Below, piece after piece: positions 35,252 to 43,712 of a DNA stretch of 51,180 nucleotides. The translations under genes and the position numbers were made by a program. The notes below the pieces were generated by a model, which was given only the letters and a program-made list of their open reading frames with translations, had not been told where the DNA came from and did not search any database. Positions within the stretch are counted from its first letter, which is position 1. Every line of letters starts with the position of its first letter. The DNA lies in contig NZ_JAGXGF010000021.1 of the NCBI RefSeq assembly GCF_024636815.1, forward strand, positions 1-51,180. Direction: 5' to 3'. This stretch comes from Marivirga sp. (lineage in GTDB: Bacteria > Bacteroidota > Bacteroidia > Cytophagales > Cyclobacteriaceae).

Positions 35252-35429
35252 ACTGATTTTTCTAATTTAATTAAGGATATTTTATGCTTTTTTTAGACAT
35301 TAACTTGTGTAGAATCATTTTATGAATATTGGAGATAAGTTTAAAAATATTTCAGAATAAAATATCAATCTATAGTTAAAACTCACCACAACCCATTAAT
35401 TTTAAGTTTAAGAACTTTTAAAAACGACT

Positions 35430-35681
35430 ATGTTTAACGGAGCAGCATTTCCCAAAGCCTTAGAAGAATCTGTTTTTGAAGATTGGCTAGAAACCGGAAG
35501 AGCCAGTAAAATAGGCTATAAATACATGCTTATCATCTGGGATAATTATGATGATGATTATCAGGCCGTTTATGTGGAAGAAAGGGATAGCATATACAAA
35601 TACGAGCATTATGAAAGCTCCACAGGCCGAGAATCATTAGTAGCGGCATATGATTTATATTCAGAAAGTAGAGTTGGTTAA
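35430..35681 (+). CDS. Small acidic protein of unknown function
   Basis: An 83-residue protein, rich in Tyr, Asp and Glu, with no signal peptide or membrane segment. The middle (about 28-60) looks like two or three beta strands (YKYMLIIWDNYDDDYQAVYVEE), suggesting a small globular fold. I do not recognise the family. It lies alone: 178 bases after the kinase gene and 78 before the next gene. The start codon context is plain, with no alternative. Confidence 0.6.
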   Translation: MFNGAAFPKALEESVFEDWLETGRASKIGYKYMLIIWDNYDDDYQAVYVEERDSIYKYEHYESSTGRESLVAAYDLYSESRVG

Positions 35682-35759
35682 ATCTATTTTAACTCTGTTT
35701 TCTATTTTTATAATAATTTACTTATATTAAGAAATATATAAATTTTCTAATATGGTTAA

Positions 35760-36656
35760 ATGACGGAGATTAGCTTAATATTTTTTAATAAGTACAGAGA
35801 CTTTTTTATTTCTCTTATTTTCGGACTTCTATCTTCGGTTTTGGGATTGATTACAATTGACACTCCAGGCTTTGAAGGAAGTTATAGCGATTTGAGGGAA
35901 GTGGCTTTATTAATAGCAATTTTTCATTTAAGAAATCCGCTTTATATCATTTTACTTTGCGTGCTTACATTAATTGGCTTACCATTTGAGCTTAGATTAT
36001 TCCCTATATTTCTGATGCATGCTATACCATTATTCATCTTATGGTATAGCTATCAATGGATTAAAAAATTTGATTTGACTGCTGTAAATTTAGGTATAAT
36101 ATGGTTTGTTAATTCGCTAATTTATTATTGTATTTTATTATATCCGATGCTTATCCTAAGCTATTGGTTATTTGGTTATAATCAGGATTTGGCTTTTTTA
36201 CCTTCTTATAAATCTATTTTTATATCTGGAACGCTTGAAATGATGGCTACCGCATTTGTAAGTTCCATTTATTTGGTTCAGATGGATTATAGAAGAAAAT
36301 TAGAAAATAATAATAAGAATTTGGAGAGAATTGTAAATCAGAGGACTGAAGAATTATCAAAAACAAATAATGAGTTAATTGAACTCAATTCAAATTTAGA
36401 AAATATAGTAGAAGAAAGAACGCAAATAGTTCAAGAACAACTTAAAAGAATTACGAAATATGTCCATATGAATTCCCATGAGGTGAGAGCACCATTGGCA
36501 AGAATTTTAGGGCTTCTTCAATTGATAAAAAAGGAAACTTCTGAAGAAAATAAGAAGAATATGTTGGATTTGATACTTGTAAGTTCAAAAGAATTAGATG
36601 TAATCGTAAAAAAGATGAATAGGATATTAGAAGTAGAACAAAAAGATATAAATTGA
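35760..36656 (+). CDS. Multi-pass sensor with DHp domain but no ATPase domain
   Basis: A 298-residue protein with about six membrane helices (around 14-33, 45-57, 60-78, 82-100, 112-138, 155-173), then a double ERT-type coiled coil (ERIVNQRTEEL near 189 and ENIVEERTQIV near 214) and a DHp helix with NSHEVRAPLARILGL, His240. It ends 58 residues later with no ATP-binding motifs. The next gene starts 28 bases on, so the ATPase domain is truly missing. The H-box is nearly identical to that of the CHASE-PAS protein at 16450, including Ser before His and the Glu-Val after it, suggesting a shared subfamily rather than decay of unrelated kinases. Confidence 0.8.
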   Translation: MTEISLIFFNKYRDFFISLIFGLLSSVLGLITIDTPGFEGSYSDLREVALLIAIFHLRNPLYIILLCVLTLIGLPFELRLFPIFLMHAIPLFILWYSYQWIKKFDLTAVNLGIIWFVNSLIYYCILLYPMLILSYWLFGYNQDLAFLPSYKSIFISGTLEMMATAFVSSIYLVQMDYRRKLENNNKNLERIVNQRTEELSKTNNELIELNSNLENIVEERTQIVQEQLKRITKYVHMNSHEVRAPLARILGLLQLIKKETSEENKKNMLDLILVSSKELDVIVKKMNRILEVEQKDIN

Positions 36657-36684
36657 TTTTCATTTTTATACTTTAATATTTTAA

Positions 36685-37932
36685 TTGAGAAATACATTTA
36701 ATAAAAACATAAATGAGTTCGATCTCATAATAGTAGGAGCAGGGCCTGCTGGATTTGCTTGTGCCCATCAGCTAAGAAATCAAGATTTAAAGATCGCCAT
36801 TATTGATCAAGCTACATTTCCAAGAGATAAAATTTGCGGTGATGCCTTAAGTGCGGATGTGGTTAATCAGCTTAATCGTATGGATCAATCTTTAGGTGAA
36901 AATTTTGAAAGCTTTGTTCAGAAAATAGATTCACATGGTGTTCGTTTTGTTGCACCCAATCATTCCTTTTTGGATATTAATTATAAAAACCCCAATCATG
37001 GAAATGCAGCTGGCTATATCAGCAAAAGAATTGATTTTGATTATTTTCTGTTACAACAAATTCAAGATCAGTCCAATATTGAAGTTTTTCAGGGCGAAAA
37101 GGTCATAGACATTAAAAGTGATTCAGATAGAATTGAGTTGGAAACAGACCAAAGACAATTAACTGCTCAAATGGTCATAGGTGCTGATGGCGCCAATTCC
37201 ATAGTCAATAAGAAATTAGGAAGCATAAAGGTGGAAAAAGATCATTATTGTGCAGGAATCAGGCAATATTACGAAGGCGTAACCGGCTTTAATGCTGATC
37301 ATCAAATAGAACTTCATTTTTATAAAGAACTTTTGCCGGGCTATTTTTGGATTTTTCCTTTGCCTAATGGACAAGCCAATGTGGGATTAGGAATGCTCTC
37401 CAGTGAAGTAAGCAGAAGAAAAATAGACTTGAAAAAAGCTTTGAATGATTTAATTCAATCCAAAGCAAACTTAAAAGAGCGCTTTAAAAATGCAAGTGCC
37501 CTAGAAAAACCTCAAGGATTTGGCTTGCCTATAGGCTCTAAAAAGAGACCAATATCAGGGAATCGTTTTTTATTGTTAGGTGATGCTGCCAGCCTGATAG
37601 ATCCTTTTACAGGAGAAGGGATTGGTAACGCCCTGAGAAGCGGAAGAATAGCTTCAGAATATATCATTAAATCAATTGAAAATCAGGATTTTACTGCAGA
37701 TTTCCTTAGGCAATATGATAAGATGATTTACCATAAAATGTGGAATGAATTAAGTATCAGCCGTAAGCTTCAAAAGCTACTCCAGTATCCTAAACTCTTC
37801 AATTTTGTAGTCAATAAAGCCAATAAAAACTCATCAATTCGAACGCTTTTAACTTCCATGCTTGATAACGTTGATTTAAAAAAGGAACTCGTGAAACCAG
37901 GCTTTTATGTAAAGCTTTTTTTTGGGGGCTGA
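36685..37932 (+). CDS. Geranylgeranyl-reductase-family FAD oxidoreductase
   Basis: A 415-residue flavoprotein. The FAD-binding Rossmann entry VGAGPAG (17-23) is followed by the family's CGDALSADV segment (around 52-60) and a C-terminal FAD block LLGDAASLIDPFTGEGIGNALRSG (around 293-317), as in geranylgeranyl reductases and related flavin monooxygenases. In non-photosynthetic bacteria such enzymes saturate isoprenoid chains, for example of quinones or lipids. The true substrate is not readable from sequence. The start is TTG 36685; no other start precedes the FAD motif. It sits 28 bases behind the DHp-only sensor and may be co-transcribed with it. Confidence 0.88.
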   Translation: MRNTFNKNINEFDLIIVGAGPAGFACAHQLRNQDLKIAIIDQATFPRDKICGDALSADVVNQLNRMDQSLGENFESFVQKIDSHGVRFVAPNHSFLDINYKNPNHGNAAGYISKRIDFDYFLLQQIQDQSNIEVFQGEKVIDIKSDSDRIELETDQRQLTAQMVIGADGANSIVNKKLGSIKVEKDHYCAGIRQYYEGVTGFNADHQIELHFYKELLPGYFWIFPLPNGQANVGLGMLSSEVSRRKIDLKKALNDLIQSKANLKERFKNASALEKPQGFGLPIGSKKRPISGNRFLLLGDAASLIDPFTGEGIGNALRSGRIASEYIIKSIENQDFTADFLRQYDKMIYHKMWNELSISRKLQKLLQYPKLFNFVVNKANKNSSIRTLLTSMLDNVDLKKELVKPGFYVKLFFGG

Positions 37933-38102
37933 TAGTTTACTCATCTAAATTTTTTCCAAAAGTATCCGAACTGGAAATCACTAAACCTAATTTTTTAAAA
38001 AAATATTCTTTCAGGTTCAATGGAATTAAGTCCGTAAAACTCAATCTTTTATTTCTTTTGTGTATATTGAAAGTCATCTATTTTCAATTTATCACAACTA
38101 AA

Positions 38103-39536
38103 ATGCCCAAATTAAATTTAAGTAATTATGATACCGCCAATTTCTTAGATGAAATGGTGGATGAGAAAGGACAGATCAGAACATCATACACTTTGTTTCG
38201 TGAGCGAATCGAAAAAATGGGCTGGAAGAAATTGAACTTTCTGCAACATTCTACTGACAGGGCACAGCTGTCACTTGGGATGACATTTAATGTGTACAGT
38301 GACAATCAAGGCTTGGAGCGAATTCTGCACCTAGATATTATTCCAAGAATTATTGCGGGAGATGAATGGGATCTTCTGGAAAAAGGACTAAAACAAAGAA
38401 TAATCGCTCTAAATTTATTTATAGCCGATATTTACGGTGAACAGAAGGTGCTAAAAGATAAAATCATTCCCAAAGAACTGGTTTTATCAAGTGCTACTTA
38501 TTTAAAGGAATGTATTGGTTTAAAGCCTCCTAAAAATATTTGGTGTCATATTACCGGTTCCGATTTAATAAAGGGAGATGATAATCAATTTTACGTATTA
38601 GAAGACAATCTACGTTGCCCCTCAGGTGTTTCCTATATGCTAGAAAATAGAGAAATCCTAAAACGTACTTTTCCTGAGGTATTTGAGAAATTGAAAGTGC
38701 GACCTGTTAATAATTATGCCCATAATTTGCGGGATATGTTAGAGTCATTATCGCCTCAATCAGAGGCTACAATAGCAGTAATGACTCCAGGAGCCTATAA
38801 CTCGGCTTATTTTGAGCACGCCTATTTGGCGCAGCAAATAGGAGCGGAGTTGGTAGAAGGAAGAGACCTGGTAGTGAAAGATGATTTCGTGTATATGATT
38901 ACGACTAAAGGTCTTAAAAGAGTGCATGTTATTTACCGTAGGGTAGATGATGAATTTATAGACCCGCTGGTTTTTAATAAAAAATCTTTACTGGGAACAC
39001 CCGGCTTGTTTAAAGCTTACAAAAAAGGAAATGTGGTTTTGGTAAATGCGCCTGGAACAGGTGTGGCTGATGATAAAGCGGTATATGCTTATATCCCTAG
39101 AATCATCAAGTATTACTTAGGGGAAGAAGCGATACTGGATAATGTGAAAACCTATATATGCGCTGAAGAAGACGATAGGAAATACGTGCTGGAAAACATA
39201 GATCAGCTAGTTGTAAAGCAAACGGATGCCTCAGGGGGTTACGGAATGCTTATTGGCCCTAAAGCTACTAAAGCCGAGCATGAAGAGTTTAAAGTTAAAA
39301 TTAAAGCAAACCCAAGGAATTACATTGCCCAACCAATGATTAATTTATCGCGTGTTCCCACTTTAACTGAAGATGAAATTCAGGGTAGGCATGTGGATTT
39401 ACGTCCCTATATTTTGTATGGCGATGATATAAAGATTACACCAGGTGCATTGACAAGAGTAGCCCTAAAAAAAGGATCTATTGTCGTGAATTCTTCACAG
39501 GGCGGAGGAAGCAAGGATACTTGGGTTTTAGATTAA
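38103..39536 (+). CDS. Circularly permuted ATP-grasp type 2 protein
   Basis: A 477-residue member of the circularly permuted ATP-grasp family (DUF404/DUF407 type), predicted to form amide bonds using ATP. Family blocks include LEDNLRCPSGVSYMLENR (around 175-192), the PGAYNSAYFEH region, the GTGVADDKAVYAYIPRII region, LVVKQTDASGGYGM (around 370) and, near the end, SSQGGGSKDTWVL. The frame is open upstream to a TTG at 38058, but a promoter-like TTCTTTTG at 38053-38060 and the family's usual N-terminus favour the ATG at 38103. It is the first of three genes found together across many bacteria (ATP-grasp, alpha-E, transglutaminase), whose product is unknown and thought to be a peptide or peptide tag. 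Confidence 0.92.
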   Translation: MPKLNLSNYDTANFLDEMVDEKGQIRTSYTLFRERIEKMGWKKLNFLQHSTDRAQLSLGMTFNVYSDNQGLERILHLDIIPRIIAGDEWDLLEKGLKQRIIALNLFIADIYGEQKVLKDKIIPKELVLSSATYLKECIGLKPPKNIWCHITGSDLIKGDDNQFYVLEDNLRCPSGVSYMLENREILKRTFPEVFEKLKVRPVNNYAHNLRDMLESLSPQSEATIAVMTPGAYNSAYFEHAYLAQQIGAELVEGRDLVVKDDFVYMITTKGLKRVHVIYRRVDDEFIDPLVFNKKSLLGTPGLFKAYKKGNVVLVNAPGTGVADDKAVYAYIPRIIKYYLGEEAILDNVKTYICAEEDDRKYVLENIDQLVVKQTDASGGYGMLIGPKATKAEHEEFKVKIKANPRNYIAQPMINLSRVPTLTEDEIQGRHVDLRPYILYGDDIKITPGALTRVALKKGSIVVNSSQGGGSKDTWVLD

Positions 39537-39614
39537 ATAAATTATCAATGGATCATTTATAAATAATTAAACATCAGTTGTTTATAGGTGTTTATTAAAC
39601 TTAAAAATAATGTT

Positions 39615-40604
39615 ATGTTAAGCAGAGTTGCCGACCATATTTACTGGATGAATCGTTACATAGAAAGAGCGGAAAACTACGCTCGTTTTATGGACGTAAA
39701 TTTTAATTTATCGCTAGATTTACAGCCTGATGAAGCGGCTCAGTGGAAACCGTTGGTGGTCACCACTGGAGATTGGCCCATCTATGAGCGCTTGCACAAA
39801 ACAGTGGATAAAGGTAAAGTGATCCATTTCTTAGGATTTGATGCCAAGAACGGTAATTCTATCCATAATTGTATTATCAATGCACGTGAAAACGCACGAG
39901 CAATTAGACCTGAAATAACGAAAGAGGTTTGGGAGCAAATCAACTATCTTTATTATTTTGTGAAGGAAGGCACTGAAAAGAAAAGGTGGGAAAGAAATGA
40001 CCCTAGAAATTATTTTATAGAAATAAAAAAGGGCTGCCAAATGCTTTATGGAATTTTTGATTCTACTATATCTAAATCAGAAGGCTGGCATTTTGGTAAA
40101 ATCGGACAGCTTATGGAACGTGCAGATAAAACCTCTCGGGTGCTAGATGTAAAATATCATATGCTTTTGCCGGAATCGGCCAAAATTGGCTCTCCATTTG
40201 ATCTTATACAGTGGTCTGCCTTGTTGAAGTCGGTGAGTGCATACGATATGTATCGAAAAAAATATGGTAAATTAACTGCACTCGGAATCTGTGAATTTCT
40301 AATATTTGATAAACACTTCCCAAGGTCAATCCTAAACTGTTTGATTGGCGTTGATCGATCTTTAATGGCCATTGCAGACCAGGAAAAGCCTTACCGGTCA
40401 AAAGTAGAAAAACACTTAGGTTTATTAAGAGCGCAATTAGAGTATTCAGATATCAATGAGGTATTTGAATTAGGAATACACGAATTTTTAGATGCTATTC
40501 AGTCTAAATTAAACGATGTTTCAGAAAGTCTTTTTAAAACATACTTTTCAGTAGCAGAATCCTATACCTCACCTACTCCATTGATCACGAAAAACTATCA
40601 ATAG
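39615..40604 (+). CDS. Alpha-E domain protein (DUF403)
   Basis: A 329-residue all-helical alpha-E protein. It begins MLSRVADHIYWMNRYIERAE, the family signature, which is why I choose the ATG at 39615 over the upstream GTG 39588. Conserved segments RENARAIRPEITKEVWEQIN (near 96-115) and ERADKTSRVLDVKYHML (near 165-181) are present. The function is unknown; it is nearly always encoded beside the permuted ATP-grasp and a transglutaminase, and may act as substrate carrier or second ligase component. It lies 78 bases after the ATP-grasp gene and 40 before the transglutaminase gene. Confidence 0.92.
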   Translation: MLSRVADHIYWMNRYIERAENYARFMDVNFNLSLDLQPDEAAQWKPLVVTTGDWPIYERLHKTVDKGKVIHFLGFDAKNGNSIHNCIINARENARAIRPEITKEVWEQINYLYYFVKEGTEKKRWERNDPRNYFIEIKKGCQMLYGIFDSTISKSEGWHFGKIGQLMERADKTSRVLDVKYHMLLPESAKIGSPFDLIQWSALLKSVSAYDMYRKKYGKLTALGICEFLIFDKHFPRSILNCLIGVDRSLMAIADQEKPYRSKVEKHLGLLRAQLEYSDINEVFELGIHEFLDAIQSKLNDVSESLFKTYFSVAESYTSPTPLITKNYQ

Positions 40605-40644
40605 TAGCTCATTAGGAAGTGAAACGAATGCCAAAAATATTCAA

Positions 40645-41493
40645 ATGCAAATTAAAATAAACCATGATACGCACTACTCTTTTGATTCGGAAGTATTCTT
40701 AGAGCCTCATTATTTAAGATTCCAGCCAAGAAGTACAGTCTACAGTCAAATTCAAAGTATTGCGCTAAATATTAATCCATTACCCGAGGGCAATAAAGTA
40801 ATTAGGGATGAGGAAAATAATATCCTTAATTTTTGTTGGTTTGGAGGGAAAACTCAAAATCTCACCATTAAATTGGAAACTATAATTGAGACCAGAGATT
40901 ATAATCCTTTCGACTTTATTGTTTCACCTTTTCGGTATAATCAACTTCCTTTTGGTTATAGCCCACAAGAAAGAAAGTTGCTTCATGCTACATTAGCCAA
41001 ACACGCTATATCTGAAAAATTATATCAATATGGTATAAAAATTCAAAAATCGGCTGGACAAGAAACAATTCCTTTCTTAACGCAATTGACCGATCAATTA
41101 CATCAGGATTTTAGCTTGATTTACAGAGAAGAAGGAGAACCCTGGCAGCCAGATGAAACTTTTGTGAATCAAAAAGGCTCCTGTAGGGATTTAGCCTGGA
41201 TGCAGATTATGTTATTAAGACATTTGGGTATTGCTTCCCGTTTTGTAAGCGGTTACTATTATTTCGACATGGAGGAAGAACCTAACTATGAATTACATGC
41301 TTGGGTAGAAGTATTTTTGCCTGGAGCTGGCTGGGTAGGATTGGACCCCAGTCATGGTATTTTAACTGGCAATACCCACCTGCCATTTGCTGTAAGTGCC
41401 TATCCTGAAAAAACCATGCCCGTCACAGGAAGCATTAGGGGAGCAGCGAAGATGACCATGCAAACAGATTTGATGATTAGAGTTTTTAGCTGA
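40645..41493 (+). CDS. Transglutaminase-like cysteine protease family protein
   Basis: A 282-residue protein with an N-terminal beta domain (1-100, the bacterial transglutaminase N region) and a catalytic core with Cys180 (QKGSCRDLAW), His218 (ELHAWVEV) and Asp234 (GLDPSHG), the papain-like triad. Such proteins cleave or exchange amide bonds. No signal peptide is seen, so it works in the cytoplasm. As the third member of the ATP-grasp/alpha-E set it may process or remove what the ATP-grasp makes. The spacer that follows holds two hairpins. Confidence 0.92.
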   Translation: MQIKINHDTHYSFDSEVFLEPHYLRFQPRSTVYSQIQSIALNINPLPEGNKVIRDEENNILNFCWFGGKTQNLTIKLETIIETRDYNPFDFIVSPFRYNQLPFGYSPQERKLLHATLAKHAISEKLYQYGIKIQKSAGQETIPFLTQLTDQLHQDFSLIYREEGEPWQPDETFVNQKGSCRDLAWMQIMLLRHLGIASRFVSGYYYFDMEEEPNYELHAWVEVFLPGAGWVGLDPSHGILTGNTHLPFAVSAYPEKTMPVTGSIRGAAKMTMQTDLMIRVFS

Positions 41494-41808
41494 TTTTTCT
41501 AAATCATCCTGACCCATCTTCGGTGTGCCCCCTTTTCTTCACGAAGAGAAGGGGAATATTTTGAGCATTTACCAATAGCTCTATTAAAAGTATTAAGCTC
41601 CTAATGAATTATAGAGAAATGTTAATTAGCACGGGATTTCTCCCCTCTATTCTCCGAAGAGAGGAAAAGATTTATCTAAGATAAATCAGGGGGGGTAGTT
41701 TTATTTAACTGGCTGTTTTGGCTAAGTTTATGTGGATAAAATAGTGAAGCCTTTTTTTCATAGCTTTACAGTATCAAAATTTCTTTATAATTAGGAGAGT
41801 AGCTAGAA
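41494..41808. other. Hairpin-rich spacer of 315 bases
   Basis: No gene seen. Three fold-back elements stand out. The first is an 11-bp hairpin with a CACG loop (41529-41539 with 41544-41554, one G-T). The second is a hairpin at 41644-41664, with CCTCT/AGAGG and TTC/GAA around a TCC loop and one mismatch. The third is the palindrome ATTTATC-TAA-GATAAAT (41670-41686), followed by a run of seven G at 41689-41695. The two C/G-rich hairpins contrast with the AT-rich surroundings and look like a mobile or structural intergenic element rather than simple terminators. Confidence 0.55.
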
Positions 41809-42867
41809 ATGAAAATATTCGAATGCGGTCATTGCCATTATGCTTTATTTTTTGAAAATAATCATTGTGAAAATTGTGGACATTTGTGTGGATACGATGA
41901 TATTGGTCACAAAATCCTCACTTTTGACCCAGAGAATGCGGCTTTAATTTCAGACCGAAATCATAATGTCTATAAATATTGTAAAAATAAGGAATATGAC
42001 GTCTGCAATTGGTTGATCCCTGTGGAAGACTCTGCCGACTTTTGCTCAGCATGTCAGCTTAATAGAACCATTCCCAACCTTTCACAGAAAAAGAATTTTG
42101 AAAATTGGAGAACTCTGGAAGTGGGCAAGCACCGGCTGATTTATCAACTTCATAAATTGCATTTACCAATAGTCAGTAAACATCAGGATGAGCAGGGTTT
42201 GGCTTTTGATTTTGTGGTAAGTCAAGAGCCAGGCCAGTTGATGACGGGGCATGCTAATGGGATCATCACCATTTTACTAAGGGAGGCCGACTCTGTATTT
42301 CGTGAACAAACCAGAATACAATTATTGGAGCCGTATAGAACCTTAATTGGTCATATGCGGCATGAAGTAGGCCATTACTTCTGGGATCGCTTAATTAGCA
42401 ATGATGAAAAAATATTGGCAGAATTCAGATTAACTTTTGGTGACGAACGCCATGATTATAGCGAGAGCCTAAAGCAATATTATGAGAAGGGAGCTCCTGA
42501 AGAGTGGCAACAAACATTTATAAGTAAATATGCGAGTTCCCATCCCTGGGAGGACTGGGCTGAAACCTGGGCACATTACTTGCATATCATGGATATGGTA
42601 GAGACCGCTTATTACTTTGGGATAAAAGCCAATCCAAAAGGCACGACAAAAAGTATGAATTTGGATGTCTCATTTGATCCTTACCAAGTCTTGAACTTTG
42701 ATTCTGTGATTCAAACATGTGTTCCGCTTTCTTTTGCAGTGAACAGCATCAATCGTGCAATGGGGGTGCCTGATGTTTATCCTTTTGTGATTTCGAGTGC
42801 TGTAGCTAATAAGATGAAGTTTATTCATCATCTTTTACTCTCAATAAAGAGAAGAGATAAGAATTAG
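41809..42867 (+). CDS. Zinc-ribbon putative metallopeptidase
   Basis: A 352-residue protein. The N-terminus holds two zinc-ribbon-like pairs (CxxC at Cys6/Cys9 with Cys20/Cys23, then Cys58, Cys66, Cys79, Cys82), followed by a zincin-like domain with HEVGH (His185, Glu186, His189) in RHEVGHYFWD and a downstream Glu-containing helix EDWAETWAHYLH that could supply the third ligand. This matches the putative zinc-binding peptidase family (DUF2248-type) that often occurs with ATP-grasp/alpha-E/transglutaminase genes. Here it lies 315 bases after that set with its own AGGAG-like start context. The absence of a signal peptide suggests a cytosolic role, perhaps in degrading or maturing the peptide made by the set. 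Confidence 0.88.
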   Translation: MKIFECGHCHYALFFENNHCENCGHLCGYDDIGHKILTFDPENAALISDRNHNVYKYCKNKEYDVCNWLIPVEDSADFCSACQLNRTIPNLSQKKNFENWRTLEVGKHRLIYQLHKLHLPIVSKHQDEQGLAFDFVVSQEPGQLMTGHANGIITILLREADSVFREQTRIQLLEPYRTLIGHMRHEVGHYFWDRLISNDEKILAEFRLTFGDERHDYSESLKQYYEKGAPEEWQQTFISKYASSHPWEDWAETWAHYLHIMDMVETAYYFGIKANPKGTTKSMNLDVSFDPYQVLNFDSVIQTCVPLSFAVNSINRAMGVPDVYPFVISSAVANKMKFIHHLLLSIKRRDKN

Positions 42868-43033
42868 AACTTTATTATCAGTTCAAAAGATTCAATTTTT
42901 AATTATATTAACTTAATCAATGCCTCAGATCATAACTGAAGCTACTATTCACCTATTGTACGGCTTATGAGAAAATGCTGGAAATTATTATAATTGGTAT
43001 TTGCGGTTAGGAAATCGAACCTCATTAGAATGG

Positions 43034-43396
43034 CTAAATCAAACCACTTTTCTGTAATAAAGAATCCAACTTATCAAGATTAATCGGCTTCTCTATGAAA
43101 CCAATAACATTAGGATATTCCTCTAATTTCTTTTGATCAATATCTTCAGAGGAGATCATAATAATTTTAGGTTGTTGCTTCATCAAATCGAGAACATCGA
43201 AACCGCTTAAACCATCAATATATTGATCCAGAAAGACTAAATCAGGGTGATTTCTATGGATATCCAGTAAGCCACCCAACGTATTATTTCTAGAGCTTAT
43301 ATGGTCAAAACTGGAAAATCGATCCTCTACACTAGTCTTTAGCCACTTACTGAATACTATATCATCATCTATAATTAAGTATTTTACCTTGTTCAT
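43034..43396 (-). CDS. Single-domain CheY-like response regulator
   Basis: A 120-residue receiver domain with no output domain. The acidic pocket is Asp10-Asp11-Asp12, the phospho-acceptor is Asp57 (DLVFLDQY), the switch Ser is Ser82 and the conserved Lys is Lys103 (IEKPIN). Alone, such proteins act by protein contact or as phosphorelay intermediates. It converges on the metallopeptidase gene and has no adjacent kinase, so its partner is unknown. The DHp-only proteins of this window are candidates for a phosphorelay role, but that is speculation. An exact -7 box lies 37 bases upstream. Confidence 0.92.
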   Translation of the reverse strand: MNKVKYLIIDDDIVFSKWLKTSVEDRFSSFDHISSRNNTLGGLLDIHRNHPDLVFLDQYIDGLSGFDVLDLMKQQPKIIMISSEDIDQKKLEEYPNVIGFIEKPINLDKLDSLLQKSGLI

Positions 43397-43712
43397 ATAT
43401 TATTTTTATTAATAATAAATCTTTAGTCTTTTCAAAAGTACAAAAAAATAGTAATTATGCTAGGTTTAAATATACTTTAAAGTGACTCTATTAGGAGTGT
43501 TCCAGATATCAGCTTGATTTAATTATGCGCTTAACTGGCTTTAGTAAGCACTATTTAATTATAAGAATAAGCAGTTTTTTTCTCAAGAGTGGGTTAAATT
43601 ATTGGCTTTTTTAGCTTGGTGTAATATATTTATGCTTTTACCTCTAAATAAGTTAATAAAAAACTATTTCTTTGTTAGTTGAATAATTACAGTTCTTTAA
43701 TTCAAGATAGCA
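43397..43712. other. Divergent intergenic region
   Basis: This AT-rich region of 316 bases between the response regulator (minus) and the lipoprotein operon (plus) contains no gene. It holds the minus-strand box at 43433-43440 and, for the plus side, TTTCTTTG at 43667-43674 (one base from TAnnTTTG), 39 bases before the ATG at 43713. Confidence 0.5.
43433..43440 (-). promoter_or_regulatory. Candidate -7 box TACTTTTG of the response regulator
   Basis: The plus strand reads CAAAAGTA, giving TACTTTTG on the minus strand, an exact TAnnTTTG match 37 bases before the start at 43396. No clear -33 element is seen. Confidence 0.5.
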
